DNA of 64,000 nt. Source: Rheinheimera sp. 4Y26. Lineage in GTDB: Bacteria > Pseudomonadota > Gammaproteobacteria > Enterobacterales > Alteromonadaceae. Of the stretch, positions 7,962-15,176 are shown piece by piece. How positions within the stretch are numbered: the stretch's first letter is position 1; each line of letters begins with the position of its first letter. Under the pieces are notes generated by a model. It saw only the letters and a program-made list of their open reading frames with translations, ran no database searches and was not told the DNA's origin. Position numbers and translations under genes: made by a program. Location: the NCBI RefSeq assembly GCF_025245835.1, contig NZ_JAOBWS010000003.1, positions 248,001-312,000 of the forward strand. Direction: 5' to 3'.

Positions 7962-9617
7962 TCAGGCCAGTTTTTCCGAAGCGGCTGAGCCAGAGCTATT
8001 TGCTGCCTGTTCTAACTGATGCTGCGCAGTTGCTTTGCTGATTTGCCGGTTCAGCAGCGGCGTTAATGCAAACATCAGCACAGCTGAGCCCACACCAATC
8101 CAGCCTAAAGTGGCAAATACATCGGCATAAATGGCCAGAGCATCCGGCACCGGAGTACCCTGTGGCATTGCAGCCAGGGTACCAAAACGGCCGGCAATCA
8201 TTTCACCAAAAGCTGAAGCCAGGAACCAGACGCCCATCATCAGACTGACCACCCTTGCTACCGACAAAGCAGTGACCGCCGATAAACCAATTGGAGACAG
8301 TGCCATTTCACCAATTTCCAGCACCAGATACGCCAGAATAAACCACCAGAAACCAGCCAGGCCGTTGTCCTGTGGATTCAGCGCTGCATACTGCAAGACA
8401 AAATGGGCAAGGCCAGCAAACAATAAACCTAAGGCAAACTTCGCAGGGGCTGACGGGTTCCAGCCTTTACGATCCAGTACAGGCCAGAGCCAGGCAAATG
8501 GAATCGCCAGCAGGAAAATAAACAAAGCACCCACTGAAGTCAGCTGAGCTGCGTTTGGCGTAAAATCAAATAAACCAAAGTTAAAAGTGTGGCTATTCAT
8601 CACCCGGTCTGAATAGGCCAGCCAGGTGCCATAAGTTTGCTCGTATAAACCCCAGAACACCGCTGAAATGGCAATCAGCACCATCAGCACTATCATGTTG
8701 GCGCGCTCCAGCGCACTACATTCGACAAAAATAAACTTAAACCACCAGACTAAAAGTGCGATGGTCAGTGCAATAGCCACCACTTCAGTGGCAGTAATAT
8801 GTGAACCTTCGGCAAGCCCAAGCACTGCGGCCAGTGCACCAAAGTCAAAACGGATTTGCAAAATTTGCTGCACCACCAACACACCGGCAATAGCCAGCAG
8901 ATAAATCAGTTTTTCCCGCCCCAGGCCCCAGACTTTCTGGTTTAACAGTTCAGGTTGCAGTGGTTCAGCCTGGCCATGTAAATGTTTTTTCTGAGTACTG
9001 AACACCACTAAACCCAGCAATAAACCTATGCCGGCAGAGCCAAAACCATATTCCCAGCCGTAGGCTTCACCTATCCATCCGACAAATAAACTGGAGGCAA
9101 AAGCACCTAAATTGATGCCCATATAAAACAGCGTAAAAGCCGAGTCACGGCGTGGATCTGTGTCACTGTATAAACGGCCGACAATAGTCGAGATATTAGG
9201 TTTTAAAAAGCCCACACCTACAGCCACCAGCGCCAGCGACAAATACATAATTTGCACTGCAACTGCGTCTTGCCCTGCTTCCACTGTGGCGGCATGACCG
9301 CGATAAGCCATCCCCAGCATGCCCACCGCCATCAAAGCACCACCAAAAGTGACGGCTTTACGCATGCCCAGATATTTATCTGCCAGTAAACCGCCGACCA
9401 CCGGCAGTGCATAAGCTAAACCGGCATAGGTGCCAAGCAATAAATAACCGTCGCTGTCAGAGAATAAGTGGTGTTTGGTCAGATATAAAAACAGCAGGGC
9501 TTTTAAACCGTAGAAAGCAAAACGCTCCCACATTTCGGTAAAAAAACACACATAAAGGCCTACCGGATGGCCAAACCACTGGCGCTGACTGGCCAGTGCT
9601 GGAGTTGAAGTCGTCAT
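7962..9617 (-). CDS. POT/PTR2 family proton-dependent oligopeptide transporter
   Basis: 551 residues from ATG 9617, preceded by CAGGATTTAT. It shows the POT signature FFTEMWERFAFYGLKALL (the ExxERF motif for proton and peptide coupling) and GGLLADKYLG after the second helix. FYMGINLGAF, the other classic PTR2 motif, follows. About 14 transmembrane helices are expected. It imports di- and tripeptides with protons across the inner membrane. The S46 peptidase, which makes dipeptides, lies just downstream on the same strand with its own upstream gap of about 180 bases. The two are probably functionally linked but separately transcribed. The C-terminal tail is short and rich in Q, A and S. Confidence 0.93.
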   Translation of the reverse strand: MTTSTPALASQRQWFGHPVGLYVCFFTEMWERFAFYGLKALLFLYLTKHHLFSDSDGYLLLGTYAGLAYALPVVGGLLADKYLGMRKAVTFGGALMAVGMLGMAYRGHAATVEAGQDAVAVQIMYLSLALVAVGVGFLKPNISTIVGRLYSDTDPRRDSAFTLFYMGINLGAFASSLFVGWIGEAYGWEYGFGSAGIGLLLGLVVFSTQKKHLHGQAEPLQPELLNQKVWGLGREKLIYLLAIAGVLVVQQILQIRFDFGALAAVLGLAEGSHITATEVVAIALTIALLVWWFKFIFVECSALERANMIVLMVLIAISAVFWGLYEQTYGTWLAYSDRVMNSHTFNFGLFDFTPNAAQLTSVGALFIFLLAIPFAWLWPVLDRKGWNPSAPAKFALGLLFAGLAHFVLQYAALNPQDNGLAGFWWFILAYLVLEIGEMALSPIGLSAVTALSVARVVSLMMGVWFLASAFGEMIAGRFGTLAAMPQGTPVPDALAIYADVFATLGWIGVGSAVLMFALTPLLNRQISKATAQHQLEQAANSSGSAASEKLA

Positions 9618-9877
9618 ATAAATCCTGGGGTATCGATATTTTTAGTTATGGGTTGCCAAAATTTGTCCGGCAGCCGCGCACAAGGCTCAGCCGTAACACA
9701 GGCGCCGTACTATAACACGGAATCAACAAATGGAAACTTGGCGAAAACCGCCATCTGGCTGGGCTTGCCTGCCATAGCAGCTATGAGACAGAATCTGTAG
9801 AATTGCATCAAGCAGTCAATTCAAGGCAGTTGATGGCAATAACAGGCCCGATTTTTTACCGCAACGGGCTTTGACTG

Positions 9878-10105
9878 TTATTTTGCCGGGCTTTGTGCTG
9901 CCTGAATATCTTGTTGTGCTGCATTTTGTGGTACAGCTTGCTCTGCAGTTTTTTCTGCCGCCTGCTCTGGACTTTGCAAACTGGCTTGTTGTTGTTGCCA
10001 CAGTGCCAGCTGCTCGCGGTAATAGTCCCAGACACAAGGACAACAACTGCCACTACCACAACATTCGTTACTTCCCGGCGGTTCTGGTTTTTCAATCAAC
10101 TTCAT
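9878..10105 (-). CDS. Oxidored-like (OXLD) domain small protein
   Basis: About 75 residues. The N-terminal half carries the short cysteine-rich Oxidored-like signature KPEPPGSNECCGSG followed by CCPCVWDYY. The C-terminal half is a low-complexity Q/A/E-rich tail. I chose ATG 10105, with GGA eight bases upstream; ATG 10126 (MPEAEIK) is the alternative. The family is named for similarity to oxidoreductase termini, and its cysteines suggest metal or redox binding, but its function is not known. It is divergent from the alkyltransferase-like gene, 56 bases away, so the promoters must overlap. Confidence 0.7.
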   Translation of the reverse strand: MKLIEKPEPPGSNECCGSGSCCPCVWDYYREQLALWQQQQASLQSPEQAAEKTAEQAVPQNAAQQDIQAAQSPAK

Positions 10106-10161
10106 CTTTATTTCCGCTTCTGGCATGCTAAAGGCCGTTATTGTAAGACAAGAGGTGATGG

Positions 10162-10494
10162 ATGTCGTCTGCTTATTACCGGCAAATATGGCAAACAGTG
10201 TTGGCAATTCCGCCGGGAAAAGTGGCAAGTTATGGTCAGATTGCCGATTTAGCCGGCTTACCCGGCCGGGCCCGACTGGTGGGCAAAGCGCTGGGCTTAA
10301 GCCCAGAGCCCCTGCCCTGGCACAGAGTACTGCGCAGCAATTTAACCCTGGCTTTTGCCCCCGGCACTGCCGATGCGCTGTTACAACGCAGTTTATTGCT
10401 GGAAGAAGGGGTGGTATTTCAGGGTCAACGGGTGTGTGCCCACTACCGCTGGCAACCGGATCTGAGTGAGCTGCTGTTTAGCCTGCAGTATTAG
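10162..10494 (+). CDS. Alkyltransferase-like protein (ATL, MGMT-related)
   Basis: 110 residues, the usual size for ATL. It has the MGMT helix-turn-helix core VLAIPPGKVASYGQIA and GRARLVGKAL. The active-site PCHR of methyltransferases reads PWHRV here, with Trp53 in place of the alkyl-accepting Cys. The protein should therefore bind O6-alkylguanine in DNA without repairing it, and hand the lesion to nucleotide excision repair, as known for YbaZ and Atl1. It is a single gene, divergent from the Oxidored-like gene. Confidence 0.92.
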   Translation: MSSAYYRQIWQTVLAIPPGKVASYGQIADLAGLPGRARLVGKALGLSPEPLPWHRVLRSNLTLAFAPGTADALLQRSLLLEEGVVFQGQRVCAHYRWQPDLSELLFSLQY

Positions 10495-10561
10495 CGTTTC
10501 AACAACAAGGCGCTAAGCCAACACAAAAAACATCACAACAATAAGAATCTGCACAGCAGCA

Positions 10562-11821
10562 TTATTTTTTATGCTGCTCGCCCTGCACGTAATAACTGAC
10601 CTGAGCCCTTGGATTCAGATATTCATAGACTTGTGGTGGTAAAGCCGTTGGTTTTAATACCTTTTCAATACTGAGTTTGCCTTCTTCCAGCGCAATAACC
10701 GGCGCTTCCAGCCGTGGAATTTGTGGTTCATACACCATCACATTCGGATATAACAATTTGCCGCTGTTGACCGACATCACCATGGCAATACGTTGATCAC
10801 TGAGCAGCACCACAGTACCAGGCGGATAAACGCCCATCATTTTAATCATGGTGGCCATCTGGGCAGTATCCAGCTTGCCTTTCATTGCTTTAAATAAATA
10901 AGACATAGCATGGTGTGGCGAACGGGCTTTGCTGGGGTCGACCGGATGGCACAAATTATCAAACTCATTGACAACAGCAACAATTTTTGCAAGTAAATCA
11001 ATATCATGCTCTTTAAGGCCAGCAGGATAACCAGAACCGTCCAGATACTCATGGTGTTGCATCACGATAGTCATGGCGTCTTCCGGGAAGGTCTGGGTGA
11101 GTTTTAACAGCTCCACGCCATAACGGGTATGCAGTTTAAGCAGATTGGCTTCGGGTGTGGTTAAAGGTTCGGTTTTACGTAAGATTTGACTTGGAATTTT
11201 CAGTTTGCCGATGTCGTGAAACAAAGCACCCAGCCCAACCATTTTTATTTTTTCTTCGGTTAACCCCAGGTTTTTCGCCAGCATCATCGACAGCACCGAC
11301 ACGTTCAGCACGTGATAATACACACTCTCCTGCTCTTTGCCGGCCTGCGAAATCAGGTGTAACACCAGCGCATCGGCGTTAATAATGGTATCGGCAATAT
11401 TGCCAACCAACTGTGAAGCTTCATCAATAGCCTGCAACGGACGAGAGCCAATTTTAGCCATCACATTGCGCACCTGCACCATGGACTGCTCAAAGGCTTT
11501 TTCGGTTTTTTGCAGTTGCCGGCGCTGCTCTTTTGCCTGTTCTATCCGGGCATTTTTTTCCCGCTCCAGCTCAGATTTAAGATTGGCAGCCTGCATGCTG
11601 AGCTCAGTGGTTTCAGGCTCGGGCTCGGCAGATAAATCGACACTACTTTTATCGGGAAAAAAATACACAAACTCCAGGTCCAGCCCCTGAATAATGGCAA
11701 TTTGCTGATGATTTTCAATTTTAAATTTATTGGTGATAAAAGGATGTTTCATCCAGTTCACGGGTAGCTGAATAAAAAAGCCAATTTTAAGTTGAGCTGG
11801 ACTGATTTTTGCGACTGACAC
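10562..11821 (-). CDS. HD-GYP domain cyclic-di-GMP phosphodiesterase with DUF3391
   Basis: 419 residues from GTG 11821. Residues 1-75 match the DUF3391 domain usual at the start of this type (KIGFFIQLP, DLEFVYFFP). A charged coiled-coil linker follows (about 80-115). The HD-GYP domain runs from about 150, with metal-binding FHDIGK (HD at 202-203) and the diagnostic HHEYLDGSGYP (256-266). Both motifs are intact, so hydrolysis of cyclic di-GMP is expected. There is no membrane segment or receiver domain, so the input is unclear. It probably acts opposite to diguanylate cyclases such as the one at 44.0-45.6 kb. It is transcribed alone. Confidence 0.93.
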   Translation of the reverse strand: MSVAKISPAQLKIGFFIQLPVNWMKHPFITNKFKIENHQQIAIIQGLDLEFVYFFPDKSSVDLSAEPEPETTELSMQAANLKSELEREKNARIEQAKEQRRQLQKTEKAFEQSMVQVRNVMAKIGSRPLQAIDEASQLVGNIADTIINADALVLHLISQAGKEQESVYYHVLNVSVLSMMLAKNLGLTEEKIKMVGLGALFHDIGKLKIPSQILRKTEPLTTPEANLLKLHTRYGVELLKLTQTFPEDAMTIVMQHHEYLDGSGYPAGLKEHDIDLLAKIVAVVNEFDNLCHPVDPSKARSPHHAMSYLFKAMKGKLDTAQMATMIKMMGVYPPGTVVLLSDQRIAMVMSVNSGKLLYPNVMVYEPQIPRLEAPVIALEEGKLSIEKVLKPTALPPQVYEYLNPRAQVSYYVQGEQHKK

Positions 11822-11931
11822 CCTGCACCTTTAGACCAAAAATGTGCCTTGCGGCATTGACTTAGCGAATTGCCCTGTAGTTTAGCAATATCATTTAGGA
11901 ATGTCTGTGCCGATCCTGCCGGCTGCTGCTT

Positions 11932-12567
11932 TTATCTGTGATAAAACTGATGTAGTTCAATAAAATGATCAATGACAAAGTCGGCTCTGGCGGCAAAATG
12001 ACCATTGTACTGATTGCGGTATAAACAACTGGGCATGCCGGCATTGGCTGCTGTTTGTAGATCAAACAAATAATCCCCCACAAACAGCAATTCAGCACAG
12101 GGTATTTGCCACTGTGCGGCAATTTGGTGTAGACCGGCAGGATCGGGTTTAGCCGGACAATCATCGCGGGTCAGGATCAGATCCACTTCAAGCCCGAGAT
12201 TTTCTGCACAAAGCAAAGTAGCCTTGCGGGTATTGCGCGTGAGGATAGCGCTTGGAACCGACCGCTGTTTCAGCAGCTGAAGCAGCGCAGCAGCGCCCGG
12301 CATCCAGCAGGCCTTAGCTGCGGCTGACAACTCAAAATCTTCAATGATGTGGCGGGCTTTTTGCTGTTCAGCCTGCCCTAAAGTGGCTAAATGCTCCAGA
12401 ATGGCGGTACCCACCGGCCAGCCCAGTAACTGACATAACAACGAAAAATCCAGTTGTGAATCAACCAGAGTGCCATCTAAATCAAAAATAATACCGCGAT
12501 GCTGGCCTAACCTTATATGGGTGCTGGACTGACTGATAAAAACCTCGAAAAAGATGATATATCCCAA
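11932..12567 (-). CDS. HAD-IA family hydrolase (phosphoglycolate phosphatase-like)
   Basis: About 200 residues. It has all HAD motifs: nucleophile DLDGT (IIFDLDGTLVDS), motif II in AILTRNTR, Lys in CPAKPDP, and motif IV GDYLFDLQTAANAG. A helical cap follows motif I, as in subfamily IA. The substrate is a small phosphorylated metabolite; the exact one cannot be read. The start is unclear because no ATG precedes the domain. TTG 12567 is the outermost choice but lacks a ribosome-binding site. GAGG lies five bases before an ATC codon at 12532-12534, which would be an unusual start. Confidence 0.88.
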   Translation of the reverse strand: MGYIIFFEVFISQSSTHIRLGQHRGIIFDLDGTLVDSQLDFSLLCQLLGWPVGTAILEHLATLGQAEQQKARHIIEDFELSAAAKACWMPGAAALLQLLKQRSVPSAILTRNTRKATLLCAENLGLEVDLILTRDDCPAKPDPAGLHQIAAQWQIPCAELLFVGDYLFDLQTAANAGMPSCLYRNQYNGHFAARADFVIDHFIELHQFYHR

Positions 12568-12723
12568 TTACTTATTTATGAGCAGCAAAAAGTTACGTAA
12601 CAAATTCCGTGCAAAACTACCATCTTCACAGAACGTTAGCTAACGAAACCAAACAGCGTTCTACCCTGCAGAAAACAATACGCAATGCCTTTGCATACAG
12701 ATCAAGTACACACAAAAACCAGA

Positions 12724-12750
12724 AAAAAGAACCCCGGTATGATACCGGGG
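12724..12750 (-). terminator. Terminator after the first DUF3718 gene
   Basis: CCCCGGT (12732-12738), loop ATGAT, ACCGGGG (12744-12750). On the minus strand it is followed by TTCTTTTTTCT. It lies about 30 bases after the stop codon. Confidence 0.8.
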
Positions 12751-12779
12751 CTGTGCAGAATCACGCTACAGCAAAAACT

Positions 12780-13163
12780 TTAGTTACTGGCAAATACCAC
12801 AGTGCTACCGCCCTGAATAGCGACAACAGCATCTGTAGTTTTCACCGCAGGTACTTTTGCCAGGTCGCTGATCTCAACAAAACCACGGTGATAACGGCTT
12901 AATCGCTGATAATTTTTGGTGTTACCGGCTTCATAAGCAAAAGTGGTAATATTTTTGCCATTACAGGTAATACGATTGGCAATAAATGGACGTGTCATAT
13001 TGCTTTCACGCATTTTGATCACAAAGCCAACAGCACTGTCCATGGCCGCACTGACACATAAACGGGTTGCCGGACTTTTATCAGCAGCCACATAAACTGC
13101 TGCCTGTGCAGCACTGGCGCCCAGCAAACAAACCCCAAGCAAAACTGATGTGAAAACTCGCAT
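12780..13163 (-). CDS. Exported DUF3718-type small protein, copy 1
   Basis: 127 residues. ATG 13163 has AGGAG seven bases upstream. The signal peptide ends at ASAAQA. The mature domain of about 100 residues has two conserved cysteines (RLCVSAAMD and ITCNGKN), which could form a disulfide in the periplasm, and FAYEAGN. This matches my memory of DUF3718, a family of unknown function from Shewanella and relatives. A paralogue with the same length and cysteines lies 946 bases away in tandem. Each copy has its own terminator and upstream region, so both are likely expressed as single genes. Confidence 0.8.
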   Translation of the reverse strand: MRVFTSVLLGVCLLGASAAQAAVYVAADKSPATRLCVSAAMDSAVGFVIKMRESNMTRPFIANRITCNGKNITTFAYEAGNTKNYQRLSRYHRGFVEISDLAKVPAVKTTDAVVAIQGGSTVVFASN

Positions 13164-13279
13164 AATGTTACTCCTGCCTTATTCCATTTTTTACCGCATG
13201 AATGCGGCTCCCGGGTACTGATGATGCACTGCCGTACCGGCACACCAGAACTCCGTTTAATAGTTGCAGGAGATGGCGA

Positions 13280-13333
13280 AAAGGTTGTTATTTTGCCGAT
13301 CTGCTGTGTAACAACAGAGCCGGGATGAACGGT
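13280..13333 (-). promoter_or_regulatory. 54-base block conserved upstream of both DUF3718 genes (copy 1)
   Basis: The sequence is identical to 14237-14290. It holds a 7-bp inverted repeat, GTTGTTA and TAACAAC, with an 18-base spacer. Read on the minus strand, TTGTTA followed about 15-17 bases later by AAAATAA could be a promoter for the DUF3718 gene. That would leave a leader of about 110 bases with a CCGCAT/ATGCGG hairpin. Confidence 0.5.
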
Positions 13334-13664
13334 AAGCCAATGCCTAACTTGCTGATTGTTCTCGCGCTTTACAGCCTTATAGCACAAGGCATCCCAACAA
13401 TTTGTTACAAGGCTACCGCCGTACAAAAGCAAAATGCAGATGGCACTTTACAAAACACAGGACAGATTCGCAGATCGGAGCTGAGTTACACCCCCAACTC
13501 AGCCTGGTTTTTACAAAACAGACTGGCTTTAAAAAAACAGGCCGGCCGCAGTTGAATGAAATAGGCTGATTCAGCTCACTGCGCGGCAAAACACCATAAA
13601 GAGACAGGATGAAACGGCAGGCAAATACAAAAATGCTGGCACGCAGGAAAAAGCGGGTTCAGGC

Positions 13665-13699
13665 AAAAAGCTTCCCGGCACAGTGCCGGGGAGCTTTTT
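13665..13699 (-). terminator. Strong terminator after the second DUF3718 gene
   Basis: AAAAAGCTTCCCGGCA (13665-13680), loop CAG, TGCCGGGGAGCTTTTT (13684-13699). This is a 16-bp stem with one G-T pair and T-runs on both strands, so it can stop transcription from either side. Confidence 0.88.
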
Positions 13700-13719
13700 C
13701 GTCTGCATAATCACATATC

Positions 13720-14103
13720 TTAGTTACTGATGAATAATGCCTCGCTACCTCCCTGGATCACCACTACAGTCCCGGTTGCTTTTAGCGCCGGAACTTGTGC
13801 CAGATCTTTGATTTCAACATAACTTCGGTTGTAACGACTTAATTTCCGGTAGTTTTGGATATTACCGGCGTCATAAGCAAAAGCAGTAATGTTTTTGCCA
13901 TTACAGCTAATACGATGAGCAATATAACGGGTTGTCAGATGGCTTTGGCGCATCTTCATCACAAAACCAAAGGCATTGTCCATCGCCGCACTAACGCATA
14001 ACCGGGTTTCCGGACTTTTATCACCAGCCACATAAATTGCTGCTTGTGCAGCACTGGCCCCCAGCAAACAAGCCCCAAGCAGAACCGAACTGAATGTTCT
14101 CAT
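13720..14103 (-). CDS. Exported DUF3718-type small protein, copy 2
   Basis: 127 residues from the third of three consecutive ATG codons (14103), because AAGGAG lies seven bases before that one. This makes it exactly as long as copy 1. The signal peptide (SSVLLGACLLGASAAQA) and both cysteines (LCVSAAMD, SCNGKN) are kept. Many positions differ from copy 1 in the second half (for example VEIKDLAQVPALKATG), so the copies have had time to diverge and both look functional. The function is unknown. Its upstream region abuts the LexA-controlled imuA promoter, which points the other way. Confidence 0.8.
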   Translation of the reverse strand: MRTFSSVLLGACLLGASAAQAAIYVAGDKSPETRLCVSAAMDNAFGFVMKMRQSHLTTRYIAHRISCNGKNITAFAYDAGNIQNYRKLSRYNRSYVEIKDLAQVPALKATGTVVVIQGGSEALFISN

Positions 14104-14236
14104 CATCATACTCCTTCTTCATTCCATTTTTTACCGCATAACTGCGGCTCCCGGAGCCTGGCGATGGCCTTAACTGCACAAAACTCCCCGGCATAAGCAT
14201 GCCAGAGCTCTGTTTAATAGTTGCAGGGCGGCTATC

Positions 14237-14290
14237 AAAGGTTGTTATTTTGCCGATCTGCTGTGTAACAACAGAGCCGGGATGAACGGT
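14237..14290 (-). promoter_or_regulatory. 54-base block conserved upstream of both DUF3718 genes (copy 2)
   Basis: Identical to 13280-13333 over its whole length, although the sequences between this block and each gene have changed by several indels and substitutions. The 346-base gap 14110-14455 holds this block and, at its right end, the imuA operator. Confidence 0.5.
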
Positions 14291-14422
14291 CGGTTCAGAC
14301 TTAACTGGCTGATTTTAAATGCGCTCCACACTCAGTCCCAAAGACGGTTCCAACAATTTGTTACAAGGCAAGGATTCCAACATTTTCAGATGCAAATTGC
14401 ACTGAGCAAAAAACCAGATATA

Positions 14423-14438
14423 CTGTGTTTATATACAG
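14423..14438 (+). promoter_or_regulatory. LexA box (SOS operator) of the imuA-imuB-dnaE2 operon
   Basis: CTGTGTTTATATACAG matches the gammaproteobacterial LexA consensus CTG-N10-CAG with an AT-rich middle. It is flanked by further symmetric bases (TATA on each side). It ends 17 bases before the imuA start codon, so bound repressor would block transcription start. Confidence 0.92.
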
Positions 14439-14455
14439 TATATTGGTGTGTTTTT

Positions 14456-15166
14456 ATGTCTGCTTTGTCAAAACTCACAGCCACAGGAAAAGTCTGGAGA
14501 CTCAGTGAAGTTCAGGCGACCACAGCTGTGGTCAGTACCGGTTTTCACGAATTAGATCAAGCGCTGGCCGGTGGCTGGCCGCTGCATACTGTGGTTGATC
14601 TTCAAAGTCAGCTTGGGATTGGCGAGCTGCGGTTGTTACTGCCACTGCTGCAACAACAGCAACAACAGGGGAAGCTGTTGGTTTTTATTGCCCCACCACT
14701 AAAGCTTTGCGGCCAAATGCTGCAGCAGGCTGGTCTGCAGTTGTCTCAGCTGCTGATTTTAACGCCACACAATGCCAAAGATGCCTTCTGGGCCGCCGAG
14801 ATTTGTTTAAAAAGTGGCTGTTGCAGCGCCGTATTACATTGGCAGGCCAGCATTTCGGTGGCGCAGCTGAAAAGACTGCAACTTTGTGCTGAACAAGGCC
14901 AATCCTGTCATCTGTTGCTCAGGCCACCCCAATCACAATTAGCGCTACCGGTGGCGCTCAGCCTGCAACTGAGCCCTCACCCACAGGGTATTGCTATTGA
15001 TATTTTAAAACGCAGAGGAGGCCATCATCGCGGCCGCATTGTGCTTGACTGGCAACAGCATTATCCGCAGCTGTGTATGCCGGCTGAACCTACAGCAGCT
15101 GCCAGCAAAACTCAGGCTGCACTAAGCTGTCTGAACACAGCGCAAGCTTTCAGCCAAAGCGCCTGA
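14456..15166 (+). CDS. imuA: ImuA, SOS mutagenesis accessory protein
   Basis: 236 residues from ATG 14456, just after the LexA box; the frame is open further upstream but that part overlaps the operator. It has the RecA/SulA-like ImuA fold: GFHELDQALAGGWPLHTVVDL at the start (Walker A degenerate), RLLLPLLQQ, LLVFIAPP and LKRRGGHHRGRIVLDW near the end. In characterised systems ImuA helps ImuB and DnaE2 bypass DNA lesions during the SOS response. It is first in the operon, 10 bases before imuB. The polyglutamine stretch at about residue 65 is compositional. Confidence 0.9.
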   Translation: MSALSKLTATGKVWRLSEVQATTAVVSTGFHELDQALAGGWPLHTVVDLQSQLGIGELRLLLPLLQQQQQQGKLLVFIAPPLKLCGQMLQQAGLQLSQLLILTPHNAKDAFWAAEICLKSGCCSAVLHWQASISVAQLKRLQLCAEQGQSCHLLLRPPQSQLALPVALSLQLSPHPQGIAIDILKRRGGHHRGRIVLDWQQHYPQLCMPAEPTAAASKTQAALSCLNTAQAFSQSA

Positions 15167-15176
15167 GATAGCGGCA

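Larger units (their letters stand above)
12780..13414. repeat. Tandem duplication unit 1 (DUF3718 gene plus upstream region)
   Basis: The gene and about 250 bases upstream of it recur at 13720-14370. Landmarks are shared in the same order: ATTCCATTTTTTACCGCAT, a CGGCTCCCGG stretch, TTTAATAGTTGCAGG, a 54-base identical block (13280-13333) and CCAACAATTTGTTACAAGGC (13394-13413). The offset drifts from 940 to 957 bases because of small indels. Confidence 0.85.
13720..14370. repeat. Tandem duplication unit 2 (DUF3718 gene plus upstream region)
   Basis: The partner of 12780-13414. The shared tail CCAACAATTTGTTACAAGGC is at 14350-14369, after which the two units diverge and the imuA promoter begins. 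Units 1 and 2 are separated by about 300 bases that are not shared. Confidence 0.85.

Noticed and set aside
9845-9872. GGCCCG/CGGGCT hairpin after the Oxidored-like gene as a terminator
   Set aside because: The loop is long (about 13 bases) and no T-run follows on the minus strand.
9871-10252. Plus-strand open frames opposite the Oxidored-like gene
   Set aside because: The minus-strand frame has a clear cysteine signature; the plus-strand frames are its shadow.
13202-13555. Plus-strand open frame of 117 codons in the DUF3718 upstream region
   Set aside because: It lies opposite the conserved promoter block. The duplicated unit does not preserve the frame, so it is not a gene.
14282-14455. 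N-terminal extension of ImuA in the same frame
   Set aside because: It would run through the LexA box and the duplicated DUF3718 upstream region. ImuA similarity begins after ATG 14456.
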